Assembly: GCA_002632325.1 (NCBI GenBank)
Contig: NSJK01000012.1
Span: forward strand, 1 to 64,000
DNA from: Lysobacterales bacterium
Lineage (GTDB): Bacteria > Pseudomonadota > Gammaproteobacteria > Xanthomonadales > Rhodanobacteraceae
Reading direction: 5' to 3'
Length of the DNA stretch: 64,000 nt
Below are positions 26,901 through 35,169 of the stretch, piece after piece (positions within the stretch are counted from its first letter, which is position 1; each line of letters begins with the position of its first letter). Below the pieces are notes generated by a model that saw only the letters and a program-made list of their open reading frames with translations, was not told where the DNA came from and ran no database searches. A program made the translations under genes and the position numbers.

Positions 26901-27302
26901 GAACGCCGTGATCCCCCGCCGGCACCACGACCCACGCCCGCGGCGCCGATGCCGCCTCGCCCCACCTACACCAACCCGATCGCTGCTTCGGTGGCAGCGG
27001 CCTTGAGTGGTGCGCCCGCACCGCTGCCGGGCACGCAGACGCTCGAACTGCCGCTCGGGGCACCGCGTCCGGCAAGTCCGAGCCCATCGGCGAGCAATCC
27101 GGCTCCGGCACCGGCAAACATCCGTCCGGCAGCAGACGCGTCGAGTCCGGGGCCGACCGCCTTCGCGCGTCCGACCCCGACGCCAACACACGTTCCGGCG
27201 CATGACCAGCACGCGGCGCCAGCAGCACCTGCGACCGCTCCGGCCAAGCCTGCCGATGGCGGTGAGAAAGTTTCGCCTGCAGCGGATCGCAGCGAGCCTT
27301 GA
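23967..27302 (+). CDS. rne: Ribonuclease E
   Basis: 1111 residues. The N-terminal ~500 form the catalytic half: [10 protein letters not shown] start, S1 domain ([22 protein letters not shown]), 5'-sensor/RNase H region, the DNase I-like metal site in [10 protein letters not shown], and the Zn-link [11 protein letters not shown] that joins the tetramer. It cleaves A/U-rich single-stranded RNA in mRNA decay and rRNA/tRNA maturation. The remaining ~600 residues are low-complexity Ala/Pro/Gln-rich with an arginine-rich RNA-binding patch ([17 protein letters not shown], ~750). This matches the disordered degradosome scaffold of the family, but the sequence is lineage-specific. Confidence 0.96.
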   Translation: MKRMLINATQREELRVAIVDGQNLYDLDIEIPSREQKKSNIYKARITRVEQSLEACFVDYGADRHGFLPLKEISPQYFAAGLNPNKVGIRELLKEGQELVVQVEKEERGNKGAALTTFISLAGRYMVLMPNNPKAGGVSRRIEGEDRANIKEALDHLNVPDEMGLIVRTAGLGRDAEELQWDLDYLMQLWKAISEAAQARSAPFLIYQESKLIIRALRDYLRNDIGEILVDHEELYQDAREFMQQVMPNNLRKLKHYQDTTPLFSRFQIETQIENAFERTVRLPSGGSIVIDQTEALTAIDINSAKATKGSDIEETAFNTNCEAAVEIARQLRIRDAGGLIVIDFIDMDSPRHQRDVEEKLKDALKLDRARVQIGRISRFGLLEMSRQRLRPSLGESTQIVCPRCEGHGRIRSVESLSLSALRLVEEHAMKDSTGQVLVQAPPSVANFLLNEKRKQLTEIEARHDVNVIVVADDKLETPHLEIQRLRAADIGEETKPSYQRTTPVAATPLPTMLRPSEEPEQPAVAGVVRATPAPQRPELAIEPVAAPRNVPARPAPPAPQAKPGFFARLARLFGAGESAPAQPAPGARAPAQARNPAPRAATPAQRAGSTPAKGQPQQARAGAPTQGNREPRGGDGRGNAHGRSQQGEKRDRQQQQPRREERQANASAQAPSSASGANARNGGAPTRHEAKQAAPANKPAAAPAIVESAVTAEALENGKPAALAQAATTETEAHVAANGETTREELRTRRRGRRGGRRRRKEGAAAAGGSEHESLGHDSHDFDDEDRAEDARAAALTAQAPGSHAHAVPKPALNPDASHPATAEAASVSAAPAPVVHAPAPIAPAVAPATPAQPAPLASTPVAASPMASTPATTAPTPVTQVAASAEVTRTSAPQAERAVPNAVPVRSEPSQAPMNPTPASASASTRSDAPAPRPSAPPAAPPAAQTPAATQSSPTPAPHAEASASRESAETRAPANERRDPPPAPRPTPAAPMPPRPTYTNPIAASVAAALSGAPAPLPGTQTLELPLGAPRPASPSPSASNPAPAPANIRPAADASSPGPTAFARPTPTPTHVPAHDQHAAPAAPATAPAKPADGGEKVSPAADRSEP

Positions 27303-27346
27303 GGCAGGCAGGCGCGCGGCATGCACGCCGTGCGCTGCGTGGTGCG

Positions 27347-27375
27347 GGCAAGGTCGGACCTTCTTCGACCTTGCC
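27347..27375. terminator. Hairpin terminator between convergent rne and response regulator genes
   Basis: GGCAAGGTCG and CGACCTTGCC form a perfect 10-bp stem with a 9-nt loop, placed directly between two convergent stop codons. The T-tract is weak on either strand, so termination in both directions is an inference. Confidence 0.6.
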
Positions 27376-28017
27376 TCAAGACGGATCGGGTTCCAGACCG
27401 TGGCGCCGCGCCAGATTGGCAAGCGCCACCGGATTGTCGATGCCGAGTTTTTCGTAGAGGCGGTACTTGTAGGTCGCCACGGTCTTGGCGCTGAGACTGA
27501 GTTTGGCGGCGATTGCCTGCATGGTTTCACCACGCACCAGCATCAGCGCGACATCGAGCTCGCGGCTGGACAGGGCTTCGAACGGCGAACCGTCCTGACC
27601 ATCGATGCTGTCCAGCGCCAGCGCCGCGGCGATGTCGGGCGCGAGATAGCGCTTGCCTTCGGCCACCTGACGCACCGCGCGCACGAGTTCCTCGGCTGCA
27701 CAGCCCTTGGTGAGATAACCACTGGCGCCGGCTTCGATCAGGCGCTTGGGGAACGGCGACTCGCTGGCCATGGTGAGCACGATGATGCGGGTCTTGAGCT
27801 TGTGCTTGCGCACGCGGTCGGTGAGTTCGATGCCGCTGAGCATCGGCATGTGCACATCGACGATCGCCACATCGGGTTCGCTGGCGCGAATCAGGGCCAG
27901 ACCCCGCTCGCCGTCAGCGGCCTCGCCAACGATCTCGATATCGGTGTGCTGTGCGAGAATCATGCGAAAGCCGGTGCGCACCAATTCATGGTCATCCACC
28001 AGGGCCACACGGATCAT
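27376..28017 (-). CDS. NarL/GacA-type response regulator
   Basis: 213 residues. The receiver domain has the acidic pair DDH, the phosphoacceptor Asp in VAIVDVHMP, the Thr in VLTMAS and the Lys in LTKG. A C-terminal LuxR-type helix-turn-helix (LSSRELDVALMLVRGETMQAIA, then SLSAKTVATYKYRLYEKL) binds DNA. The arrangement and the YKYRLYEKLG ending resemble UvrY/GacA, which drives Rsm/Csr small RNAs. No sensor kinase gene is beside it. Assignment to GacA rather than another NarL member is moderately sure. Confidence 0.88.
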   Translation of the reverse strand: MIRVALVDDHELVRTGFRMILAQHTDIEIVGEAADGERGLALIRASEPDVAIVDVHMPMLSGIELTDRVRKHKLKTRIIVLTMASESPFPKRLIEAGASGYLTKGCAAEELVRAVRQVAEGKRYLAPDIAAALALDSIDGQDGSPFEALSSRELDVALMLVRGETMQAIAAKLSLSAKTVATYKYRLYEKLGIDNPVALANLARRHGLEPDPS

Positions 28018-28081
28018 GCATCGTCTCCATGGATGTCACGGCACGAACGCACGATAGCGCATGCGCCCGGCTGCGTGCGCA

Positions 28082-28087
28082 TATAAT
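28082..28087 (+). promoter_or_regulatory. -10 box of the tRNA-Ser gene
   Basis: A consensus TATAAT lies 29 bp before the tRNA 5' end, the usual spacing for a stable-RNA promoter with a short leader. The matching -35 region is poor. Confidence 0.55.
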
Positions 28088-28116
28088 TGCCGGCTGGTCA
28101 GCTGCAACAACACCCC

Positions 28117-28204
28117 GGAAGGGTGGCAGAGTGGTCGATTGCACCGGTCTTGAAAACCGGCGATGGGCAACCATCCGTGGGTTCGAATCCCACCCCTTCC
28201 GCCA
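28117..28204 (+). tRNA. tRNA-Ser (anticodon UGA)
   Basis: An 88-nt cloverleaf. The acceptor stem pairs GGAAGGG with CCCTTCC. The anticodon stem CCGGT/ACCGG holds the loop CTTGAAA (anticodon TGA, reads UCA). There is a long variable arm typical of class II serine tRNAs, the T-loop GGTTCGAATCC, discriminator G and an encoded CCA end. Confidence 0.96.
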
Positions 28205-28368
28205 ACGCAGACAGCCACTTGTCCGTGGCTGTTCGCGCACCTGAGCGCGTTGGCAGACCACACAACACCGTGTGGAGCCGAGGCCAAAGCGGACTTGCGT
28301 CACGCTCTTGCACTACCACGTCCACTCGCAAGGCGTACCATGCCCCGGCAAACCGGGGGGTTGGCCGC

Positions 28369-30150
28369 GTGTACGAGGATCTGCTTGCGTTCCAGCAAAG
28401 GCCACAGCCGTTTTCGAGGTACACGGCTGCGATCATCTGGACCGATCCGCACATCTCGGCGCAGATGCTGCGTCACCATCTCGACCCGAATACCGACAGT
28501 GCCTCGCGCAATGCCGCGAAGATCGCGCAGACGATCGCCTGGCTCGAACGCAGGTTCCGTCTCGCCGGCAAGCAGGTCTGCGACCTGGGCTGCGGTCCCG
28601 GCCTCTACGCGGAGCCGATGGCACGACATGGTGCGCGCGTCACCGGCGTGGATTTCTCGGCACGCTCGATCGCCCATGCGCGCGCAAGTGCACAGACTCA
28701 CGGACTGGCGATCGACTACCAGCAATCGGATTTCCTGCTCGGCAATCTGCCCGGCGAGCAGGATCTGGTCTGCCTGATCTACGGCGAATACTGCACCTTG
28801 TCGCCAGTCCAGCGCACGGCGCTGCTCGCGCGCGTCCGCAACACGCTGAGGCCCGGTGGGCAGCTGGTCCTGGATGTGTTCACCCGCGCGCAGTTCGCCA
28901 CCCTGCATGAAGGCTCCACCTGTGCCCAGCGGCTGATGGATGGTTTCTGGTCGGCCAACGACTACTTCGGCTTCCACAAGTCCTTCGTCTATGCGCAGGA
29001 ACAGATCCTGCTCGACCGTTATCTGATCCTCGAAGCCGAACGCAAACTCGAAATCTACAATTGGTTGCAATTCTTCGACGCGCCGGCGATCTGTGCCGAA
29101 CTGGCGGCAGCAGGATTCGAAATCGAATCGCTGCTCGATGCGGTCAGCGGCGAGCCCTGGGATGCGGGACCACACGAACTGGCCGTAGTCGCGCGCCGCC
29201 CGGCGCCGCGCCCGAGCGCGCCTCTGGCGGGCATCACCCGCGTGCAGCAGAAGCTGCCGAATCTGGCCACCCCTGCCCCTTCCGCAACCGAGCCCGCCAC
29301 GCCGCCATCGGGCCAGTCCGCGCTCGCCGCAGTCACCGAACGCTTTCGCCTGCGCCTCGCGGCACACGGGGCCCGGCTTGCGCAAGGCTCGCGTTCGGCC
29401 TCATCATCGACCGTCAGGAAGCCAACCGCAGCCGCTGCGCGCATGATCGAATTCGGACACAGCACCCACGTCGGCCTGCGCCGCGAACATAACGAAGACA
29501 CCTACCACGCCGATACCGACCTCGGACTCTGGTTGGTCGCCGACGGCATGGGCGGGCACGAGCATGGTGAAGTCGCCAGCGCACTCGCGCGCGACACCCT
29601 GATCCGCGAGGTGCGCAACGGCACGACGCTGGTGCAGGCGATCCAGCTCGCCGATGAGGAAATCATCCGTCACTCCACGCGCCGTTCCGAGGCGCTGCCG
29701 ATGGGCACGACGATCGCGGCCTTGCGCCTGACCAGCGACACCAGCTACGAGATCGCCTGGGTCGGCGACAGCCGCATCTACCTGTGGGACAGCGGCGCAC
29801 TGCGGCAGATCTCGCAGGATCACTCCTACGTGCAGGAACTGATCGATCAGGGCGCCATCACCAGCGAACAGGCGCGCAATCATCCTCACCGCAATGTCGT
29901 AACGCAGGCCTTGGGCGTGACCGATCCGCAGTCGCTGCGCGTGGAAAGCGTGCGCGGCGACTTCAAGCCGGGCATGCAGCTCCTGCTGTGCAGCGACGGT
30001 CTGACCGAAGAAGTCGACGATTCGGCAATCGCGCAGATCCTTGCCCGCAACGAGCTCAGCGCGCAGGAATGCGTCGAGCATCTCATCCTCGCCGCGCTCG
30101 AAGGCGGTGGTTCGGACAATGTCACCGTGCTGCTGGTGCGTCGTACCTGA
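28369..30150 (+). CDS. Fusion of SAM methyltransferase and PP2C-type Ser/Thr phosphatase
   Basis: 593 residues if started at the GTG before YEDLLAF. The N-terminal ~278 form a class I methyltransferase (WTDPHISAQML, VCDLGCGPGLYAEPMA, VTGVDFS). A Pro/Ala-rich linker (~279-358) leads to a complete PP2C phosphatase (359-593) with its metal-binding motifs: REHNEDTYHAD, LVADGMGGHEHG, WVGDSRIYL, CSDGLTEEV and GGSDNV. The phosphatase half begins MIEFGHSTHVGL, like free-standing Stp/PrpC enzymes, but no stop codon or good ribosome site separates the halves. It could also be expressed internally from 29443. Substrates are unknown. The 164 bp after the tRNA hold nothing else visible. Confidence 0.8.
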   Translation: MYEDLLAFQQRPQPFSRYTAAIIWTDPHISAQMLRHHLDPNTDSASRNAAKIAQTIAWLERRFRLAGKQVCDLGCGPGLYAEPMARHGARVTGVDFSARSIAHARASAQTHGLAIDYQQSDFLLGNLPGEQDLVCLIYGEYCTLSPVQRTALLARVRNTLRPGGQLVLDVFTRAQFATLHEGSTCAQRLMDGFWSANDYFGFHKSFVYAQEQILLDRYLILEAERKLEIYNWLQFFDAPAICAELAAAGFEIESLLDAVSGEPWDAGPHELAVVARRPAPRPSAPLAGITRVQQKLPNLATPAPSATEPATPPSGQSALAAVTERFRLRLAAHGARLAQGSRSASSSTVRKPTAAAARMIEFGHSTHVGLRREHNEDTYHADTDLGLWLVADGMGGHEHGEVASALARDTLIREVRNGTTLVQAIQLADEEIIRHSTRRSEALPMGTTIAALRLTSDTSYEIAWVGDSRIYLWDSGALRQISQDHSYVQELIDQGAITSEQARNHPHRNVVTQALGVTDPQSLRVESVRGDFKPGMQLLLCSDGLTEEVDDSAIAQILARNELSAQECVEHLILAALEGGGSDNVTVLLVRRT

Positions 30151-30153
30151 AGC

Positions 30154-30852
30154 TCAGTCGCGCTTCCACACGCAGGCGCCTTTCGAGGCCGCATCGATCG
30201 CAGCCAGCCGCGCCTCATGCAGCGCAAGTTCGACCGCGCTCGCGCGACGCACAAGCGGCCGCGTCCTGACTTGCAACTGTACGCTCGCGCGGATCGGCGC
30301 CGCACTGTCGTCTTCATCGAAACCCAGCGCGCCCTGACCCGAAGTGAGAGCCAGATAGACCTCGACCAGCAAGTTCGCATCGAGCAGGGCGCCATGCAGG
30401 CTGCGATGGCTGTTGTCGACATCGAGCCGCTTGCACAAGGCATCGAGGGTGTTGCGCTGGCCGGGAAACTTCTCGCGCGCGAGCGCCAGCGTGTCGATCA
30501 CGGACAGGCGACCGCCCAGGCGCTGGCCACCCAGACCGGCGCGAGTCAGCTCCGCATCGAGAAAGGCCAGATCGAACCTGGCGTTGTGGGCAATGAGTTC
30601 GGCATCGTCGATGAAGGCGAGAAAATCCTGCGCGATCTCGCCGAAGCGCGGCTTGTCGAGCAAGGACTCATCGCTGATTCCGGTCACCGCGCGCGCGCCC
30701 TCGTCGATCGCGCGATCGGGATTGAGGTAGGTATGGAATTCGCGGCCGGTGCGCCGCCGCTGCACCAGCTCGATGCAGCCGATTTCGATGACGCGATGTC
30801 CTGCCTCGACTTCCAGCCCGGTGGTTTCGGTATCGAGAAACACCTGTCTCAT
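30154..30852 (-). CDS. dnaQ: DNA polymerase III epsilon subunit (3'-5' proofreading exonuclease)
   Basis: 232 residues. DnaQ-type exonuclease motifs are present: Exo[10 protein letters not shown] (two metal-binding acids), Exo[13 protein letters not shown] and Exo[13 protein letters not shown]. The C-terminal tail would bind the polymerase alpha subunit. It corrects misincorporation during replication. The ATG overlaps the rnhA stop as ATGA, so it is translated after rnhA. Its end lies 3 bp from the convergent PP2C fusion. Confidence 0.96.
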   Translation of the reverse strand: MRQVFLDTETTGLEVEAGHRVIEIGCIELVQRRRTGREFHTYLNPDRAIDEGARAVTGISDESLLDKPRFGEIAQDFLAFIDDAELIAHNARFDLAFLDAELTRAGLGGQRLGGRLSVIDTLALAREKFPGQRNTLDALCKRLDVDNSHRSLHGALLDANLLVEVYLALTSGQGALGFDEDDSAAPIRASVQLQVRTRPLVRRASAVELALHEARLAAIDAASKGACVWKRD

Positions 30853-31313
30853 GGCATGTCTTTCCGTGTTTGGGCCGCCTCTGCGGCGGCGCGCGCCAAG
30901 CCATCGACGCGCTCGTTTTCGACGTGACCCGCATGGCCCTTGACCCAATGCCAGCGCACCTGATGTTCGCCGAGCGCCGCCTGCAGGCGCTCCCACAATT
31001 CGCGATTCTTGACGGGTTGGCGGTCGCTGGTGCGCCAGCCATTGGCCTGCCAGCGCGCCATCCACTCCTCCACGCCGCGCTTGACGTACTGCGAGTCGGT
31101 GGTGAGCTCGACGACGCAGGGGCGCCTGAGCGCTTCCAGTCCCGCGATCGCGGCCATCAGTTCCATGCGGTTGTTGGTGGTCATCACCTCGCCGCCGCTG
31201 AGTTCACGCTCGCGCGCGCCCGCACGCAACAGCGCGCCCCAACCGCCGGGTCCGGGATTGCCCAGGCAGGCGCCATCGGTGAACAGCTCGACCTGATCCT
31301 TGCGCGGACTCAT
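30849..31313 (-). CDS. rnhA: Ribonuclease HI
   Basis: 154 residues. The catalytic carboxylates are visible in [39 protein letters not shown] and [12 protein letters not shown], and the basic handle is present. It degrades RNA in RNA-DNA hybrids. It overlaps both neighbours by 4 bp, which gives a tight methyltransferase-rnhA-dnaQ operon. In E. coli rnhA and dnaQ are instead divergent. Confidence 0.96.
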   Translation of the reverse strand: MSPRKDQVELFTDGACLGNPGPGGWGALLRAGARERELSGGEVMTTNNRMELMAAIAGLEALRRPCVVELTTDSQYVKRGVEEWMARWQANGWRTSDRQPVKNRELWERLQAALGEHQVRWHWVKGHAGHVENERVDGLARAAAEAAQTRKDMP

Positions 31314-32017
31314 CCGCAACTGCGCCGACTCGGCACCGCGAGCGAAGGCCGCGCGGCAATCCGTGCGCGCTTGCGTTGCGGACGCAGCGGCGTGAGCACG
31401 CGTTGCTGCTTGTTCGCGGTGAGCGCCCAGGCTGCGCGCAGCGGCTTGATCACGCCATCGGCGTCGGCGAGCGAGGGCCAGCACGATCCGAACAGGCGCA
31501 CGTGCCCTACCGCCAATCCTTGCGCGCCGAGGCGACGCCGCAATGCGTCGGCGCCACTCGCCGCCGGCACGCTCAGGCCGGCACGCCCCTGCCAATGCAG
31601 CCAAGCCAGCCATGGGCTCCAGGGATTGAAGCCGAACCACTGCAAGGTGCCGCCCGGCGCCAGCACGCGCGACAGTTCGCCGACCTGCATTGCCGCCGCA
31701 GGCAAGGCATCGGCAGCATGCTGCACGACGATGAGCTGGAAGGCGTCATCCTCGAACGGCAAGGCCGCGGGCGCGCAGGAGAGATCGCCCTGCAGGCCGC
31801 CCGCGGCGACATGCAAGCGGGTCAGACGCAGGTGGCACGCATCCACGCTCCAGTCCCGATGCGCGGCACAGGCCTGCAACAGCAATGCATGACCGGCCGG
31901 CCTCGCCGCGGCGAGCATCGGCACCATGGCCAATTCGCTGCGCAGCAAGGCTGCGGGTTCGGGCAAGGCGTACAGGCTGTCGGGAACCGGAATCAAGGCT
32001 CGTGACTCGTGGACCAT
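31310..32017 (-). CDS. YafS-like class I SAM-dependent methyltransferase
   Basis: 235 residues. It fits the type-11 methyltransferase fold: a weakly conserved SAM-binding region, then [20 protein letters not shown] (motif IV region) and [18 protein letters not shown] (motif VI). The glycine-rich motif I is degenerate ([12 protein letters not shown]), as in YafS. Position between gloB and rnhA matches E. coli yafS. Start set at the ATG before [12 protein letters not shown]. Substrate is unknown. Confidence 0.82.
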   Translation of the reverse strand: MVHESRALIPVPDSLYALPEPAALLRSELAMVPMLAAARPAGHALLLQACAAHRDWSVDACHLRLTRLHVAAGGLQGDLSCAPAALPFEDDAFQLIVVQHAADALPAAAMQVGELSRVLAPGGTLQWFGFNPWSPWLAWLHWQGRAGLSVPAASGADALRRRLGAQGLAVGHVRLFGSCWPSLADADGVIKPLRAAWALTANKQQRVLTPLRPQRKRARIAARPSLAVPSRRSCG

Positions 32018-32157
32018 GGGCGAAGTGTAGCGCGGGCCGCGACCGAGCAAGACTCCGCGTGTGCAGGCTTGCAAGCATCCCCCGCAGTCCTCGCCCTCGT
32101 GCCCAGCAACATCGAGTTAACCAATCACTGTCCGCGCACACCTATAGTCGGCGGTTC

Positions 32158-32916
32158 ATGACCCTGCTCGCCGTTCCAGCGCTCAGCGACAACTACGTGT
32201 GGCTGCTCGCTGACGAGGCCGGCAATGCGGTCGCCGTCGATCCCGGCCAAGCGGCACCGGTGCAGGCTGCGCTGGCGCGTACGGGCTGGCGCCTGCGCGC
32301 GATCCTGCTCACCCATCATCATGGCGACCACATCGGTGGCGCCAATGAGCTCGCTGCGGCGACCGGCGCGCGCGTTCACGCCCCGCAGGATCCACGCATC
32401 GCCCATGCCGATCTGCGCGTCACTGACGGCCTGCACATCGACATCGACGCCAGCAGCCTCGCCTTCGATGTGATCGCCACGCCCGGCCATACCACCAGCC
32501 ACGTCGCCTACTTCGGGCACGAGGCCCTGTTCTGCGGCGATACCTTGTTCAGTGTCGGCTGTGGCCGTTTGTTCGAAGGCAGTGCGGCGCAAATGCTTGC
32601 CTCGCTCGATCGCCTCGCTGCCCTGCCCGCCTCGACACGCATCTGTTGCGGCCACGAATACACGCTCGCCAACTGCGCCTTCGCCCGCGGCATCGAGCCA
32701 CACAATGCCGCGCTGGCCGAGCGCGAAGCGCGGGTGCGGGCGCTGCGCGCTCGCGGTGAACCAAGCCTGCCGGTGACGCTCGGCGAGGAACTGGCCTGCA
32801 ATCCGTTCCTGCGCGTGGATGCACCTGCGATCGTGGCCTCGCTTGGCGGCACTTGTCGCGTCGAACGCTTCGCGCAACTGCGACAGCGCAAGGACGAATT
32901 CAGGATGGCGCCGTGA
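32158..32916 (+). CDS. gloB: Hydroxyacylglutathione hydrolase (glyoxalase II)
   Basis: 252 residues. A metallo-beta-lactamase fold with the binuclear metal motif THHHGDHIGG, then TPGHTTSH, FCGDTLF and CCGHEYT. It hydrolyses S-D-lactoylglutathione to D-lactate and glutathione, which completes methylglyoxal detoxification. A TATAGT box ends 9 bp before the ATG and no Shine-Dalgarno is visible, so the mRNA may be leaderless. The stop overlaps the mltD start as GTGA. Confidence 0.96.
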   Translation: MTLLAVPALSDNYVWLLADEAGNAVAVDPGQAAPVQAALARTGWRLRAILLTHHHGDHIGGANELAAATGARVHAPQDPRIAHADLRVTDGLHIDIDASSLAFDVIATPGHTTSHVAYFGHEALFCGDTLFSVGCGRLFEGSAAQMLASLDRLAALPASTRICCGHEYTLANCAFARGIEPHNAALAEREARVRALRARGEPSLPVTLGEELACNPFLRVDAPAIVASLGGTCRVERFAQLRQRKDEFRMAP

Positions 32917-34265
32917 CCTGCGTTCGTCCGGGGATTCGCGGCGCGCTCGGCACGAGTGCACTCGCGCTTGCGCTGGCGGCCTGTGCGCCTGCGCCGCATC
33001 GCCCGCCGCCACCAACGGAACCGACGCCGGTGCCGACTGCACCGACCGTCCCATTGCCACCCGCCGAGGAACCCGCGCCAGCACCGACAGCCCAGTCGCT
33101 TTCGCCATGGCCGCGCCTGCGAGAGCAACTGGCGATGCAAGGCTGTGACTATCGGCCGCAGGTCCAGCACTGGGTGCGCGCCTACACCCGCTCGCCACGC
33201 CATTTCCTTGCCAAATGGACGGCAGCCCTGCCCTTGCTCGAATGGGTCACCGACGAAATCGAACGCCGCGGTCTGCCAGCCGAGTTCGCGATGCTGCCCT
33301 TCGTCGAAAGCGACTACCGACCGCTGCCCGCACGCGGCAAGGGTTCGGCAGGCATGTGGCAGATCGTGCCGGCCACCGCGAGTGCGAATGGTCTGCGCAT
33401 CGGCAGCGACTACGACGCGCGTCTCGACCTGATCGACTCCACGCGTGTGTCACTTGACCTGATCACGGACTACTACAAGGAATTCGCTGATTGGCGCCTT
33501 GCCGACCTCGCCTTCAATGCCGGCGAATTCCGCATCAAGAAGGTTCTCGGCGAGCGCGATGCGCGCATGCTGTCGGCGGCGGAACTGGGCAAGCTGCCGC
33601 TGCGCAAGGTCAGCCACGACCATCTCGATCGCCTGCTTGCGCTGTCCTGCATCCTCGCGGATCCGACTCGCTTCGGTGTGCAGTTGCCCGAGGCGACGGC
33701 CGATACGCGTCTGGCAGTGGTCGATCTCGAAGCCGGCATGGATCTTCGCCTCGCCGCGAGGCTTGCAAACCTGCCACTCGATGACTTGCGTCTCTGGAAC
33801 GCTGCTTATCGCCGGGATCGAATGCCGGAGTCTGCGCCGCATCGCCTCATGCTTCCCGTGAGTCGCATCGAGGCGTTTCGCCTTGCCGCGAGCTCGATTC
33901 CGCTGGCGTTCTGGAATGACTGGCACGAAGAGCCCGCCGGGCGCAGCGGTCATCTCGACAGTTGGGCGGCGCAAATCGGAATTCCGCTCGACGCGCTTGC
34001 AGCCGCCAATGCCATGGCCGTCGATGCCCGCGTCACCCACACGATGCGATTGCTCTTGCCCGGCGCCGAGCCGAAGCGAAGCCGCACGGCGGATACGCAG
34101 CAATTCGGGCACACGGCCGAGCACGTGATTGCCGCCGGCGATACCTTGTGGACGATCGCGCGTCGCCATGGCTTGACCCTGCGCGCGCTGCGTGCCATGA
34201 ACCCGCAGGCAACCGGCAAATTGCGCATCGGCGGCAGGTTGCGCCTGCAGGCAGACGAAGGCTAG
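32913..34265 (+). CDS. mltD: Membrane-bound lytic murein transglycosylase D
   Basis: 450 residues. Starts at GTG inside the gloB stop. A lipoprotein signal with LAAC anchors it to the outer membrane, and a Pro/Thr-rich spacer follows. The family 1 transglycosylase domain shows catalytic Glu in FVESDYRP, GSAGMWQIVPATA and FNAGEFRI. One C-terminal LysM motif (EHVIAAGDTLWTIARRHGL) binds glycan strands. It cleaves peptidoglycan to 1,6-anhydro ends. Only one LysM is clear, where E. coli MltD has two. The TAG stop lies within the terminal repeat of a MITE-like element, so the original C terminus may have been longer. Confidence 0.93.
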   Translation: MTCVRPGIRGALGTSALALALAACAPAPHRPPPPTEPTPVPTAPTVPLPPAEEPAPAPTAQSLSPWPRLREQLAMQGCDYRPQVQHWVRAYTRSPRHFLAKWTAALPLLEWVTDEIERRGLPAEFAMLPFVESDYRPLPARGKGSAGMWQIVPATASANGLRIGSDYDARLDLIDSTRVSLDLITDYYKEFADWRLADLAFNAGEFRIKKVLGERDARMLSAAELGKLPLRKVSHDHLDRLLALSCILADPTRFGVQLPEATADTRLAVVDLEAGMDLRLAARLANLPLDDLRLWNAAYRRDRMPESAPHRLMLPVSRIEAFRLAASSIPLAFWNDWHEEPAGRSGHLDSWAAQIGIPLDALAAANAMAVDARVTHTMRLLLPGAEPKRSRTADTQQFGHTAEHVIAAGDTLWTIARRHGLTLRALRAMNPQATGKLRIGGRLRLQADEG

Positions 34266-34553
34266 GGCAACGTTGAACAAGTAGCGCAATCGTCACGACC
34301 CCTGTCTGCGTGCAGATCGCGGTGCGCTGCCGAAGACAGACTGGCCGTCTTTCAAGGCAGCGCGCCAAAGAGCTGTGCGCAGACAGGCGTCGCCCAACAG
34401 CTTGATCTTGTTTGAGACGGGTGGCGCCCGGAAAGCCCCCCAGCCGCGCCGCACGGCTCACCAAGGCAACCAGCCTTGCCTTCGCCGCACAACACGTCTG
34501 GCGGACTTTCCGGACGCCATGACAATGGTGCTACTTGTTCAACGTTGCCCTAG
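34262..34553. mobile_element. 292-bp non-coding element with perfect 24-bp terminal inverted repeats (MITE-like)
   Basis: The left end (34262-34285) begins CTAGGGCAACGTTGAAC and the right end (34530-34553) is its exact 24-bp reverse complement; an imperfect match extends to ~36 bp. The interior has no transposase. CTAG at both outer edges is either part of the repeat or a 4-bp target duplication, as IS5-type elements make. The left end provides the mltD stop. It fills most of the gap to the phasin gene. Confidence 0.8.
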
Positions 34554-34626
34554 TGTGACTGCTCTAGTTCGCGCGGCCAGACTCCACCTGACGCGGCATG
34601 CGCCGCAACCAACGGAGAACGCGACC

Positions 34627-35091
34627 ATGGCCAAACCCAAACTCAAGAGCGCCGCGAAGAAGGCAGCTTCCAATGCCGGTGGCGATGCCCGCCAACTCGG
34701 CAAGACGGTGATCGACTCGGCCCAGCAGATCTGGCTGGCTGGTCTGGGCGCCTTTGCCAAGGCACAGCAGGAAGGCAGCAAGCTGTTCGAGGCGCTGGTC
34801 AAGGAAGGCAGCTCGCTCGAGGCCAGGACCCGCAAGTTCACCCAATCCAAGGTCGACGAGGCGCGCGGCAACGTCGAGAGCACGCTGGGTCAGGTGCGCG
34901 AGCGCAGTCAGGAAACCTGGGACAAGCTCGAAAAGGTGTTCGAGGATCGCGTCTCGCGTTCGCTCAAGCGCCTGGGCATTCCCGGCCATGCCGACATCAA
35001 GCGTCTGGAAGCCCGCATCGACGAACTCGCACGTGGCGGCAAGAAGCAGTCGGTCGCACGCAAGGCCGCTGCCAAGCGCGGCGCCAAGTAA
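34627..35091 (+). CDS. Phasin-family polyhydroxyalkanoate granule protein
   Basis: 154 residues. An amphipathic helical phasin core (ARQLGKTVIDSAQQIWLAGLGAFAKAQQEG, coiled-coil-like to ~110) is followed by a Lys/Arg/Ala-rich tail (KKQSVARKAAAKRGAK) like the DNA- or polymer-binding tails of PhaF/PhaI-type proteins. It probably coats storage granules in the cytoplasm. No PHA synthase is in the window. The next genes handle fatty acyl-CoA, consistent with lipid storage. A strong hairpin terminator follows. Confidence 0.85.
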   Translation: MAKPKLKSAAKKAASNAGGDARQLGKTVIDSAQQIWLAGLGAFAKAQQEGSKLFEALVKEGSSLEARTRKFTQSKVDEARGNVESTLGQVRERSQETWDKLEKVFEDRVSRSLKRLGIPGHADIKRLEARIDELARGGKKQSVARKAAAKRGAK

Positions 35092-35110
35092 CAACGGCTC
35101 ATTGCAGTCG

Positions 35111-35141
35111 CGAAAAGAGCGGGCACGGCCCGCTCTTTTCG
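35111..35141. terminator. Bidirectional terminator between phasin and acyl-CoA reductase genes
   Basis: CGAAAAGAGCGGGC and GCCCGCTCTTTTCG form a perfect 14-bp stem around ACG. A-rich 5' and T-rich 3' flanks allow termination on both strands. Confidence 0.9.
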
Positions 35142-35169
35142 TTTGCGCAGCGTGGACCCTGCGAGCGCG

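Noticed and set aside
28117..28204. tRNA-Ser as an integration (att) site for a genomic island
   Set aside because: No integrase and no direct repeat of the tRNA 3' end is visible in the neighbouring sequence.
28087..28368. Extension of the methyltransferase-PP2C frame upstream through the tRNA
   Set aside because: It would translate across the tRNA-Ser gene; the family N terminus begins near YEDLLAF.
34375..34626. N-terminal extension of the phasin frame into the MITE-like element
   Set aside because: The phasin family N terminus starts at the ATG at 34627 with GGAGAA-type ribosome site; the extension is mobile-element sequence.
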